A model generated the notes under the pieces. It did not search any database, was not told the DNA's origin, and saw only the letters and a list, made by a program, of their open reading frames with translations. Positions 9,051 through 21,160 of a stretch of DNA of 64,000 nucleotides are shown here, piece by piece; the stretch's first letter is position 1, and every line of letters starts with the position of its first letter. The DNA is from Nocardiopsis dassonvillei_B (GTDB lineage: Bacteria; Actinomycetota; Actinomycetes; Streptosporangiales; Streptosporangiaceae). Made by a program: the position numbers and the translations under genes. The DNA lies in the NCBI RefSeq assembly GCF_964273065.1, contig NZ_OZ186815.1, positions 5,642,001 to 5,706,000 of the forward strand, written 5' to 3'.

Positions 9051-9370
9051 CACCCCGCCGCCCGCACCGGGCCACCGCCCGTGCGCGCCCTCTCCGCGGT
9101 CCCCGCCGGGGCTTCGTGCGACGGGCCCCCTTGCGGCCCCCGGCCCGGATCCGTTCCCCGCACGTCACGCGGATGTCCTCCACCGTCCCCCGCCCCGCCG
9201 GATTGGTCCGGGCGTGAGCGGGAATGTGACCGGACCGGACGGGTCACGCGTGTCGGAGCGGAGTTATCCACAGGTTCCGGAGCACGCTGGTCTGGGCCCC
9301 GGGCGCGGCCCAGCATGGAAGCAGCCGGCCGGCCCGGGAAGGTCCCGCGCTGCACCGGCCGGAGGCCCCC
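9051..9370. other. Intergenic stretch with a TTATCCACAGGT motif
   Basis: No gene is visible in these 320 bases. The only readable element is GTTATCCACAGGT at 9263-9275, about 100 bases before the next start codon. The same motif, with one change (GTTTTCCACAGGT), lies at 28641-28653, at a similar distance before the SSB-like gene. The TTATCCACA part matches a DnaA-box consensus, but it is solitary. Confidence 0.45.
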
Positions 9371-9877
9371 ATGTCCCTGTCCCGCCCGGTCGCGGCGTTC
9401 CTCGCCGTGGTCCTCACGCTCGCGCTCACGACGGCCGCCGCCGTCACCGACCTACGAGGGGGAGAGTTGGACGGCTTCAGCATCGGACATCTGCCCGCAG
9501 CCATCGACGAGGAGGCCTCGGTCTCCGATTTCGAGTACGAGTGGGGCGACGTCGGCTTCACGAGCAGGGTGTGGGAGCGGCCCAGGGAGGGGGGCGGCGT
9601 CGAGGTGGTGCTGCAGATCCTCGTCCTGCGCGGCGACACGCTCACCGACCTGGACGCCCTGCGCGCCTTCCTCGCCGAGTACCACGAGCGCTCCCCGGAC
9701 GAGTGGGTCCTCACGCCGTTCGACAACGGAGGGGTCCCGGCACTGCACGGCGAGACGGAGGCCTTCTGGACACCCGCGCCGGGGGCCGCGGTGGAGGTGC
9801 GCGACGCCTTCGGGATCCTGGGGCCGGACGAACTGCTGGCCACCGCCCGGGGGATCGTCCCCGCGGACGCACTCTGA
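9371..9877 (+). CDS. Secreted or membrane-anchored hypothetical protein
   Basis: I do not recognise the family. The 168-residue product starts with a signal-like segment (MSLSRPVAAFLAVVLTLALTTAAAVT), which could be cleaved or stay as an anchor. There is no lipobox cysteine. The rest is acidic and globular-looking, with SDFEYEWGDVGFTSRVWERP and DEWVLTPFDNGGVPALHGETEAFWTP. It contains no cysteines. The start is the only good ATG and begins the hydrophobic stretch. The gene stands alone and is convergent with the HNH nuclease gene, with a bidirectional hairpin between them. Confidence 0.65.
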   Translation: MSLSRPVAAFLAVVLTLALTTAAAVTDLRGGELDGFSIGHLPAAIDEEASVSDFEYEWGDVGFTSRVWERPREGGGVEVVLQILVLRGDTLTDLDALRAFLAEYHERSPDEWVLTPFDNGGVPALHGETEAFWTPAPGAAVEVRDAFGILGPDELLATARGIVPADAL

Positions 9878-10044
9878 CGTGGGCCGGCCCGGCGGTCGCC
9901 GTTGGGCACCGCCGGCCGGGACCGCCGGGTCCCGAGGTCGGACCGCGCCCCTGACGGTCGGAGGCCGACCCGCCGACGGGCCGACCCGCCGACGGGACGG
10001 CGTGCCGGCGCGGCACTGCCGCGCCGGCCGCCGGGCGCCCGCAC

Positions 10045-10071
10045 GGCGCACCGGACCGGATCCGGTGCGCC
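10045..10071. terminator. Bidirectional hairpin between convergent genes
   Basis: A perfect 10-bp stem (GGCGCACCGG with CCGGTGCGCC) closes on a 7-base loop. It lies between the converging genes ending at 9877 and 10134. The neighbourhood also has a 17-bp direct repeat (GCCGACCCGCCGACGGG) in tandem near 9967-10000. Confidence 0.6.
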
Positions 10072-10133
10072 GGGCCGCCCCGGCGACGGCGCCGTCCCCG
10101 GGTCGGCCCCGGGTCGGCCCCGGGCCCGGCGGC

Positions 10134-10829
10134 TCAGCAGCCGTCCAGCACCCCGCGCAGCGCGGCCTCCTCGTCGGGATCCACGCTCAGGTCCCAGACG
10201 TGCTTGACCTCGATCCACGCGGCGGCGTACTCGCAGTGCAGCGACTCCAGCGGAGGCATCCAGTCGGAGGGGTCGGCATCGCCCTTGGACCGGTTGCTCG
10301 AGGCGCTGACCGCCCACAGCTGCGGCGAGGACTCCAGGTCGTTGGCGAACCGCTCCCGCTCCTCGGTCGTCCACGCGTGGGCCCCGGACCGCCAGCCCTC
10401 CTTCAGCGGCACCATGTGGTCGATGTCGAGGTCCTGGGGGTCGGTGAAGGTCTCGCCGTCGTAGGCGCTGTACCAGGAGCCGGAAACGGCCCGGCAGTCC
10501 TCGTTCATCTCCACGTTCTCCCCGGCACGGGACAGCACCGTCTGCCGGGTGTCGCACCCGTCCTGGCGGCTCCAGTGGGGGAACAGCGCGCGGTCGTACC
10601 CGGGCGGGTCCTCCTCCGCCTCCACGCGCAGCTCGTCCAGCATGGTCCGGGCCTGCTCGACGGACGTGTCAGGGGCCGAGGTGCCGCCGTCCTGCGGACC
10701 GCCGGCGTCCCCGTCCGTGCCCAGGTCGATGATCCCGAGCTGGTAGAGGACGAACGCTGCGACGATGATCGCGCCGACGATGGCGGAGATGATCCCGCCC
10801 GACTTCGACGACGACTTCTTATCGGCCAT
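10134..10829 (-). CDS. Membrane-anchored HNH endonuclease family protein (DUF1524/GmrSD C-terminal-like)
   Basis: The 231-residue protein begins MADKKSSSKSGG and has one membrane anchor (about residues 11-33). A short acidic linker leads to a DUF1524-type nuclease domain. The catalytic region is LDIDHMVPLKEGWRSGA, followed by RFANDL, LWAVSASSNRSKGD and DPSDWMPP, which together form the HNH beta-beta-alpha metal site. The fold most likely faces outside the cell and could degrade extracellular nucleic acid; that is inferred from topology. The ATG at 10829 has GGAG seven bases upstream. An earlier in-frame ATG would add 66 residues that look non-coding. It is not part of a visible restriction system. 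Confidence 0.85.
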   Translation of the reverse strand: MADKKSSSKSGGIISAIVGAIIVAAFVLYQLGIIDLGTDGDAGGPQDGGTSAPDTSVEQARTMLDELRVEAEEDPPGYDRALFPHWSRQDGCDTRQTVLSRAGENVEMNEDCRAVSGSWYSAYDGETFTDPQDLDIDHMVPLKEGWRSGAHAWTTEERERFANDLESSPQLWAVSASSNRSKGDADPSDWMPPLESLHCEYAAAWIEVKHVWDLSVDPDEEAALRGVLDGC

Positions 10830-10974
10830 GAGGGAACTCCACGAGCTGGCGAACGGGGCGCACCGCCAGGGGACGGCGCCGTTCCCCAGCTTGGCGCATG
10901 CCACGGCCGTCGGGGAACACCGGGCGGGGTCGTGTTCGTCTCGGCGGACCGACCGGAACGGGGGCGGGAGGGGA

Positions 10975-11553
10975 TCAGGAGGCGAGGAGGTCGAACAGGA
11001 ACGACCCGGCCGGCAGGGCCCCCACACCGACGCTGTACGCCCACGCCCGCCGCCGGTCCGGCACGTCCCGCAGCGTGCGCCACCCGTACAGCAGCACCCC
11101 GGCCGCCACCAGCGCGCCCTCGACGACCGCCGCCGCCACGGGCGTCTCCCACAGGCCCAGGCCCAGCAGCGGCGGGCCCGAGCCGCCGGGCAGCAGCGGC
11201 ATGTCGGGCCGGTGCACCAACAGGTCGAGCAGCCAGTGCGAGAACACCACCCCGCCCAGCACCCACCCGGCGTGGACGCCCCAGCGGTCGCGCAGGAACA
11301 CGTGCGTCAGCAGCCCGACGGCCACCGCCAGCACCAGGTTCGACACCAGGGCATGCGAGAACGGGGCGGTGATGAGCAGCGACCCGTAACCGCTCAGCCC
11401 CGGGGCCGCGGGGGCCATGGACTCCACGCCCGCCGCGGACAGCGGGAGGAAGACGAGGTCGGGCACCTGCGAGGCCACCAGGAGTGCGGCCATCGGTATC
11501 TCCGGCCGCCACGCCTTGACGATCCCCGCCACTCCGAAATGTCCGGCCAGCAT
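10975..11553 (-). CDS. Multi-pass membrane protein, possible YdjM/DUF457-like metal-dependent hydrolase
   Basis: This 192-residue integral membrane protein has about five hydrophobic segments. It shows histidine/aspartate motifs typical of the DUF457 (YdjM) group: HFGVAG near the N-terminus, QVPDLV, FSHALVSN, and SHWLLDLLVHRPDMP. The family's substrate is unknown. The start codon shares one base with the stop of the upstream TetR gene (TGATG), so the two are probably co-translated. It is the last gene of the three-gene set hydrolase-TetR-membrane protein. Confidence 0.7.
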   Translation of the reverse strand: MLAGHFGVAGIVKAWRPEIPMAALLVASQVPDLVFLPLSAAGVESMAPAAPGLSGYGSLLITAPFSHALVSNLVLAVAVGLLTHVFLRDRWGVHAGWVLGGVVFSHWLLDLLVHRPDMPLLPGGSGPPLLGLGLWETPVAAAVVEGALVAAGVLLYGWRTLRDVPDRRRAWAYSVGVGALPAGSFLFDLLAS

Positions 11554-12158
11554 CAGTCGGTCCCCCCTCCGCGGGTCGCCCCGCCGTCACCGCCGCCTCC
11601 GGGCCAGTCCCGGTAGGCGCGCACGAACCCCTCCACCAGCAGCCCGAAACTCTCGTCCACGTCCTGGGGCAGGCCGAACCCTCCCCGTACCTCCAGGTCC
11701 ACGAAACCGTGCAGCGCGCTGCGCAGCGCCCGGATCGCGTGCACCGACCGCTCCTCGCCGATCCCGAAACCGTTCAGCACCGCGGCCAGTACGGCCACCG
11801 GGTCGTTGTCCAGCCCCACGTCGGGGGAGGCCAGCCGGGGCAGCCGCTGCAGGGCCGCGTAGCGTCCGGGGTGGGCATGGGCGTAGGCCCGGTAGGCGTC
11901 GGCCACGGACCGCAGCGCCTCCGCCCCGGAACGCCCGACCGCCGCGTTCCGGATCACCGCGCCGAGCTCGTTCGCGCCCAGCACGGCGATGGCGCGACGC
12001 AGCCCGGCCAGACCGTCGACGTGCTTGTACAGGCTGGGCACGGCCACACCGAACCGCTTGGCCACCGCGGCCAGGGACAGCGCCTCCCAGCCCTCCTCGT
12101 CCACGACCCGGGCCGCCTCGGCCACCACCAGCTCCGGGGTGAGGCCGACCCTAGGCAT
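11553..12158 (-). CDS. TetR-family transcriptional regulator
   Basis: The 201-residue protein has an N-terminal TetR helix-turn-helix (VVAEAARVVDEEGWEALSLAAVAKRFGVAVPSLYKHVDGLAGLRRAIA). The C-terminal ligand domain resembles the TetR_C_33/WHG type (YRAYAHAHPGRYAALQ, ALRSALHGFVDLEVRGGFGL). Its start overlaps the end of the alpha/beta hydrolase gene by 8 bases, and its stop overlaps the membrane-protein start. An inverted repeat at the hydrolase start is a likely operator, so autoregulation of this operon is a reasonable inference. Confidence 0.9.
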   Translation of the reverse strand: MPRVGLTPELVVAEAARVVDEEGWEALSLAAVAKRFGVAVPSLYKHVDGLAGLRRAIAVLGANELGAVIRNAAVGRSGAEALRSVADAYRAYAHAHPGRYAALQRLPRLASPDVGLDNDPVAVLAAVLNGFGIGEERSVHAIRALRSALHGFVDLEVRGGFGLPQDVDESFGLLVEGFVRAYRDWPGGGGDGGATRGGGTD

Positions 12159-13002
12159 CGGCGCGCACCTGCGCGATCAGCTCCTCCAGCACCGGCACGA
12201 CCAGGTCGGGGCGCTGGCTCTGGGGGTAGTGGCCGGTCTCGGGCAGCATCACCACCCGTCCGCCGACGACCGAGCCCACCCAGGCGGCCTCCGCGGCCGG
12301 GTCCTTCCAGTCGGGGTCCAGCTCGCCGCCGACCACCACGGCGCGGGCCCGCAGGCCCGGTGCGCTCAGGACCTCCTCGCTCGGCGCGTAGATGGTCTCG
12401 TGCACCGCCCGGTAGCGGTCCGCGGGGCGCAGCATGGCCAGGATGCGCTCCAGCTGCTCCTCGTGCCCCTGCGGTGTGCGGCCCCTGTGCAGGCTGTCGT
12501 AGAAGCCGGTCAGGAAGCGCGGGCCCCAGGGGCGCAGCAGCATCAGCCGCTGGGCGATCCGTGTGGCGGGGCCCGGCGCCGGCTTTCGCAGGAAGGCGGC
12601 CATGGGGGCGATGCCGGCCACCAGGTCGGGTCGCTCCAGTGCGGCGATGGTCACGGCGGCGCCGCCCAGCGAGGTGCCGGCCATGACGACGCCCCCACCG
12701 CCCAGCTCCTCGGCCAGGGCGATGGCGTCGGTGGCCGCGGCCCGGCTGGTGTGATCGTCGAACGTGGTGTCGCTGTCCCCGTGGCCCCGCAGGTCCATGG
12801 CGGCGACCCGGTGTCCGGCCCGGGCCAGGGCCCGGCCCACGAACCTGAAGGACGCCCGGTGGTCGAACATGCCCGGCACGCACACCACCAGGGTCCCGTC
12901 GGTGTTCTCCGCTCCGTACAGGTCGTAGGCGATCCGCCCCCGGGGGCGCGTGAGGTATCGCAGGGTCTGTTCTCCACCACTCAAGCTCATCTCCATAGCC
13001 AT
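12151..13002 (-). CDS. Alpha/beta-hydrolase fold protein
   Basis: This 283-residue alpha/beta hydrolase has the oxyanion region VVCVPGMFDHRASFRF and the strand/loop MDLRGHGDSDTT. The nucleophile elbow is AGTSLGGA (Ser), the acid is probably the D of GGELDPDW, and the catalytic His is in LPETGHYPQSQRP. The substrate cannot be told from sequence. Three in-frame ATGs lie close together (13002, 12996, 12990) and none has a clear ribosome site. The transcript may be nearly leaderless, because the proposed TetR operator begins 3 bases upstream of 13002. It is the first gene of an operon with the TetR regulator and a membrane protein. Confidence 0.85.
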   Translation of the reverse strand: MAMEMSLSGGEQTLRYLTRPRGRIAYDLYGAENTDGTLVVCVPGMFDHRASFRFVGRALARAGHRVAAMDLRGHGDSDTTFDDHTSRAAATDAIALAEELGGGGVVMAGTSLGGAAVTIAALERPDLVAGIAPMAAFLRKPAPGPATRIAQRLMLLRPWGPRFLTGFYDSLHRGRTPQGHEEQLERILAMLRPADRYRAVHETIYAPSEEVLSAPGLRARAVVVGGELDPDWKDPAAEAAWVGSVVGGRVVMLPETGHYPQSQRPDLVVPVLEELIAQVRADA

Positions 13003-13005
13003 AAA

Positions 13006-13020
13006 GCTAAGAGCATTAGC
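13006..13020. promoter_or_regulatory. Candidate operator for the adjacent TetR regulator
   Basis: A perfect inverted repeat, GCTAA-N5-TTAGC, sits just upstream of the hydrolase start codon in an AT-rich patch. Its position, next to a TetR gene in the same operon, suggests autorepression. Half-site length and spacing are plausible for TetR proteins. Confidence 0.5.
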
Positions 13021-13213
13021 CGAGGGCGTCAAGGCCCTGTGGGCCGGGGATCTCCGGAGCCGTGCCGACGCGCCCCGCCGCCGAACCGGTAGCGTGGCGG
13101 TGGACCGCAGGTCAGCGGCCGACAGGGAAAAGCGGGTGAGTCCCCGCCGCGTGCGGCCTACACTGCAAGGCAGATCGGGCCCCGGCCCGCCTACGAACCA
13201 GAGAGCAAGCACA

Positions 13214-14515
13214 GTGACCGACATCATCGACGAACTCCAGTGGCGCGATCTCATCGCGCAGACGACCGACCTTGACGCGCTGCGCAAGGCGATCGCCGAT
13301 GGTCCGATCACCCTGTATTGCGGCTTCGACCCGACGGCGGGGAGCCTGCACGTCGGCCACCTCACCCAGATCCTCACTCTGGCCCGCTTCCAGCAGGCGG
13401 GGCACCGGCCCATCGCCCTGGTCGGCGGCGGGACCGGCCTCATCGGGGACCCCAAGCCGAGCGCCGAGCGCCAGCTCAACTCGGTGGAGACCGTGCTGGG
13501 CTGGGTGGAGGCGCTGCGCGGCCAGCTGTCGGCGTTCCTGCGGTTCACCCCGCCCGGGGAGACTCCGCAGCCGACCGACGCGATCCTGGCGAACAACGGC
13601 GAGTGGCTGTCGGGGATCAACGCCATCGAGTTCCTGCGCGACGTGGGCAAGCACTTCAGCATCAACCAGATGCTCGCCCGCGAGACCGTCAGGAGCCGCC
13701 TCGACGGTGAGGGCATGAGCTACACCGAGTTCAGCTACGTGCTGCTGCAGTCCTACGACTTCGTGCAGCTGTACCGGCGCTACGGGTGCACGCTCCAGAC
13801 CGGCGGCTCCGACCAGTGGGGCAACATCACCGCCGGCCTGGACCTCATCCGCCGTATCGACGGCAACGAGCCGCACGGCCAGGCGCACGCGCTGACCACC
13901 AACCTGCTCACCAAGGCCGACGGGACCAAGTTCGGCAAGACCGAGACCGGCACGGTGTGGCTGGACCCGGAGCTGACCTCGCCGTACGCGTTCTACCAGT
14001 TCTGGTTCAACGCCGACGACCGCGATGTCGTCCGCTACCTGAAGGTGTTCAGCTTCCGTTCCCGGGAGGAGATCGCCGAGCTCGAGCGCCAGACCGCGGA
14101 GCGCCCGCAGGCCCGTGTGGCCCAGCGCGCCCTGGCCGAGGAGCTGACCACGCTGGTGCACGGTGCGGACGAGTGCCGCAAGGTCATGGACGCCAGCCTG
14201 GCCCTCTTCGGCCGCGCCGAGCTCTCCGAGCTCGACGGACGCACCCTGGAGGCGGCCCTGGCCGAGGTGCCCAAGGCCGAGGTCTCCGGCCCGGTGGCCG
14301 AGCTGCCCGCGGTCGCGGACCTGTTCGCCCAGAGCGGCCTGACCCCGAGCAAGTCGGCGGCCCGCCGGGCCATCCAGGAGGGCGGTGCCTACGTGAACAA
14401 CACGAAGGTCACCGACGTGGAGGCGCGCCTCACCGAGGACGACGTCCTCCAGGGGCGGTTCGTGGTGCTGCGCAAGGGCAAGCGCAACATCGGCGGAGTC
14501 GTCCTGACCGGCTGA
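13214..14515 (+). CDS. tyrS: Tyrosyl-tRNA synthetase
   Basis: This 433-residue class I synthetase joins tyrosine to tRNA-Tyr. The HIGH-type motif is in CGFDPTAGSLHVGHL, the tyrosine-binding region includes SYVLLQSYDF and GGSDQWGNITAG, and the KMSKS-type loop is KADGTKFGKT. A C-terminal S4 RNA-binding domain (SKSAARRAIQEGGAYVNN) closes the protein. I chose GTG 13214 because it gives the usual N-terminus (TDIIDELQWRDLI); longer in-frame extensions run into the divergent operon. A -10-like TACACT lies at 13159-13164, but no good -35 is visible and no T-box leader is seen. Confidence 0.96.
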   Translation: MTDIIDELQWRDLIAQTTDLDALRKAIADGPITLYCGFDPTAGSLHVGHLTQILTLARFQQAGHRPIALVGGGTGLIGDPKPSAERQLNSVETVLGWVEALRGQLSAFLRFTPPGETPQPTDAILANNGEWLSGINAIEFLRDVGKHFSINQMLARETVRSRLDGEGMSYTEFSYVLLQSYDFVQLYRRYGCTLQTGGSDQWGNITAGLDLIRRIDGNEPHGQAHALTTNLLTKADGTKFGKTETGTVWLDPELTSPYAFYQFWFNADDRDVVRYLKVFSFRSREEIAELERQTAERPQARVAQRALAEELTTLVHGADECRKVMDASLALFGRAELSELDGRTLEAALAEVPKAEVSGPVAELPAVADLFAQSGLTPSKSAARRAIQEGGAYVNNTKVTDVEARLTEDDVLQGRFVVLRKGKRNIGGVVLTG

Positions 14516-14532
14516 CGGGGGAGTCCCCGCGG

Positions 14533-14558
14533 GGGCCGGCGCCCACGGGCGCCGGCCC
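14533..14558 (+). terminator. Terminator after tyrS
   Basis: A perfect 12-bp GC stem (GGGCCGGCGCCC with GGGCGCCGGCCC) has a 2-base loop and is followed by TTCGTG. It lies 17 bases after the tyrS stop and separates the gene from the rRNA promoter region. Confidence 0.75.
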
Positions 14559-14768
14559 TTCGTGCTGCCGGGACGGAGAATTCGTCCCACTCTGAGGGTT
14601 TCGAGGGGGAATCACCGGGGCAGGATGACCGTTGTCCAACTACAAAGGCCCACGTGCACACGCGACTCCCGGTATGGGGAGCGCCCGGTCACGAGGCCCC
14701 CCAGGACCCGAAGACGCGGCCCGCGAGGGCGCCAGGTTCCCGGTTCGACACACGACCCGGGCCCTGGT

Positions 14769-14797
14769 TTGACGTCTCCTACACATCTCCCTATACT
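14769..14797 (+). promoter_or_regulatory. rRNA operon promoter P1 (housekeeping sigma)
   Basis: The -35 TTGACG (14769-14774) and the -10 TATACT (14792-14797) are separated by exactly 17 bases. This is the best housekeeping-sigma match in the window. It lies about 530 bases before the 16S gene. Confidence 0.85.
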
Positions 14798-15012
14798 CGG
14801 GAAAGTCGCTGCGGGACGGCGAGCGCCCTGAGGGCGTGTTCGGCCCCGGACCGCGCACTCGCGACAACCCTTCTTTCTTCGACTCCAGCCAGAGCGTCAC
14901 GGGCATGCGCCCGGAGGCGGTAAGGTCGGAGGGCCGCACCGGAAACGGGAACGGCGAAGAAGAGAACAGGAATTCTTCACTCCTGGTCGGTTGATTCCGA
15001 GAAAACGCCGGT

Positions 15013-15041
15013 TTGGCGGGACACGGAAACACTGATAAAGT
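15013..15041 (+). promoter_or_regulatory. rRNA operon promoter P2
   Basis: The -35 TTGGCG (15013-15018) and -10 TAAAGT (15036-15041) are 17 bases apart, about 285 bases before the 16S gene. Downstream, the leader contains CTTGAGAACTCAACA (from about 15138). This resembles the antitermination/processing element commonly found in actinobacterial rrn leaders. Confidence 0.75.
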
Positions 15042-15325
15042 GAAGACACAACAAAGCGGAAACGCAGACGCCTTCCACGGAAGAGCGGCCGGGAACAGAA
15101 ACACGTACCCGGGGCTTGTACGGGAAGAGCGGTTGCTTCTTGAGAACTCAACAGCGCGTGTTCGATTTTTACAGCCAAGTTTGTTTTGGCCCCGTCACAC
15201 GACGATCAGTGAGATCGGAGTGTGCGAGGTTCCTTTGATTGGACCAGAAGGACATTGAGCCAGACGGTTCGGTCAGGATTTTCTTCTAGGTTTCCGCACC
15301 CCTTTCGGGGTGGCGGTGCAAGACC

Positions 15326-20313
<4,988 letters not shown>

Positions 20314-20414
20314 GCTGCAGATAATTGGGTGCTCGCGCATACGTTTCACATAGCTGGTGGAAATGTTTCCCGGCTTCGGGGCTCTTTGTTGGGGTTTCGG
20401 GGTGTGGGTGTTGG

Positions 20415-20535
20415 TTTCCGTGGTGGTTATGGTGGGAGGGTCACACCCGGTTACATTCCGAACCCGGTCGTTAAGTCTCCTTGCGCTGATGGTACTGCCC
20501 TGTGGTGGGGTGGGAGAGTAGGTTGCTGCCACGGT
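20415..20535 (+). rRNA. rrf: 5S ribosomal RNA
   Basis: This ~120-base gene contains the conserved CCCGGTTACATTCCGAACCCGG and GATGGTACTGCC...GGGAGAGTAGG segments. The 5' CCGTGG pairs with the 3' CCACGG to close helix I, which fixes the ends within a base or two. It is the last gene of the rRNA operon. Confidence 0.95.
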
Positions 20536-20551
20536 TTTTTGTCGGGTTGAG

Positions 20552-20573
20552 AGCCCCCTCGGTTGAGGGGGCT
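20552..20573 (+). terminator. rRNA operon terminator
   Basis: A 9-bp stem (AGCCCCCTC with GAGGGGGCT) closes on GGTT and runs into TTCCCTG. It lies 17 bases after 5S rRNA. A run of six T's right after 5S (20535-20540) adds a second possible end point. Confidence 0.8.
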
Positions 20574-20589
20574 TTCCCTGTTTGTGGGG

Positions 20590-20830
20590 TGTGTTGTGGG
20601 GGGTTGCCTGGGGGCGGCCCCTCTTTTTTGTTTGTGTTGGTGGGGGTCGCCTGGGGGTGGCCCCTCTTTTTTTGTTTTGGGTGTGGGTGGGTGGTGGGGG
20701 TGGGTGTTTCCCGGGTCCCAGCCCCAGGGGGGGTTGGGGGAGGGAGAACCGGGACCTGCACCGCAGGGGGTGAAAGCGGGGAAGAACCTCGGCCCGCACC
20801 CCAGGGGGGTGGACGGACTTGGAGGTTTCC
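20590..20830. repeat. Left array of degenerate ~37-42 bp repeats
   Basis: Downstream of the rRNA terminator the sequence is G/T-rich and repetitive. It has two near-identical units around 20600-20680 (GCCTGGGGG-GGCCCCTCTTTTTT) and several units of a degenerate motif whose reverse complement reads roughly TTCACCCCCTGTGG, then GG(T/C)CCCGGTTCTCC. The same motif in the opposite orientation fills 22690-23600 on the other side of the IS element. No protein gene is supported here. Confidence 0.65.
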
Positions 20831-21140
20831 AAAAGGGTCACCCGTTGGAAAGGGCGGTCTGTGGTCGCTCCCGACAGCAAGCGTTGGTTTCCAAAACGCT
20901 GGCCGCTTGGGAAGGTACAGACTGCGGAGCGTGGGCCCGTCCCGCCGCAGTCGGCGTGCGGCAGACCACCAGGGCTGGGCGTTCGACGGGCGTGCGGGGT
21001 GGTGGGGGTTTACGGGGCGGGTGCGCGCGAGGCCTGCCCCGCCCGGCCACACAGGTCCACGGAGGAAGGGTCCGCCTGGAAAGGGACGGGCCTGTCCGAC
21101 CTCGCTTGTAACACCAACCACAGCCGGGGCGACCCGCACC
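20782..21140 (+). repeat. Left arm of a long imperfect inverted repeat
   Basis: This ~350-base arm is the reverse complement of 22803-23157. The core at 20901-21078 matches the right arm along 178 bases with a single difference (near 20953) by my alignment; the outer parts are more diverged. The core can fold locally, for example GACTGCGG pairing with CCGCAGTC. No ribosome site or conserved protein is convincing in any frame, so I treat it as non-coding. Confidence 0.8.
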
Positions 21141-21160
21141 CGAACCGCCCCGGGCGGGTG

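Noticed and set aside
9264..9272. DnaA box suggesting a replication origin
   Set aside because: Only one TTATCCACA is present, with no box cluster and no dnaA or dnaN nearby.
5312..9355. A 1347-codon open frame on the minus strand opposite the second kinase
   Set aside because: It is antisense to a well-supported gene, has no recognisable domain, and is mostly Gly/Ala/Val/Arg, typical of high-GC shadow frames.
10134..10829. HNH gene as part of a restriction-modification or defence system
   Set aside because: No methyltransferase, specificity subunit or GmrS-like partner is nearby, and the protein has a membrane anchor suggesting an extracellular role.
10910..10960. SOS box upstream of the HNH nuclease
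   Set aside because: Only one half-site (CGAACACGA on the minus strand) is present, with no matching second half.
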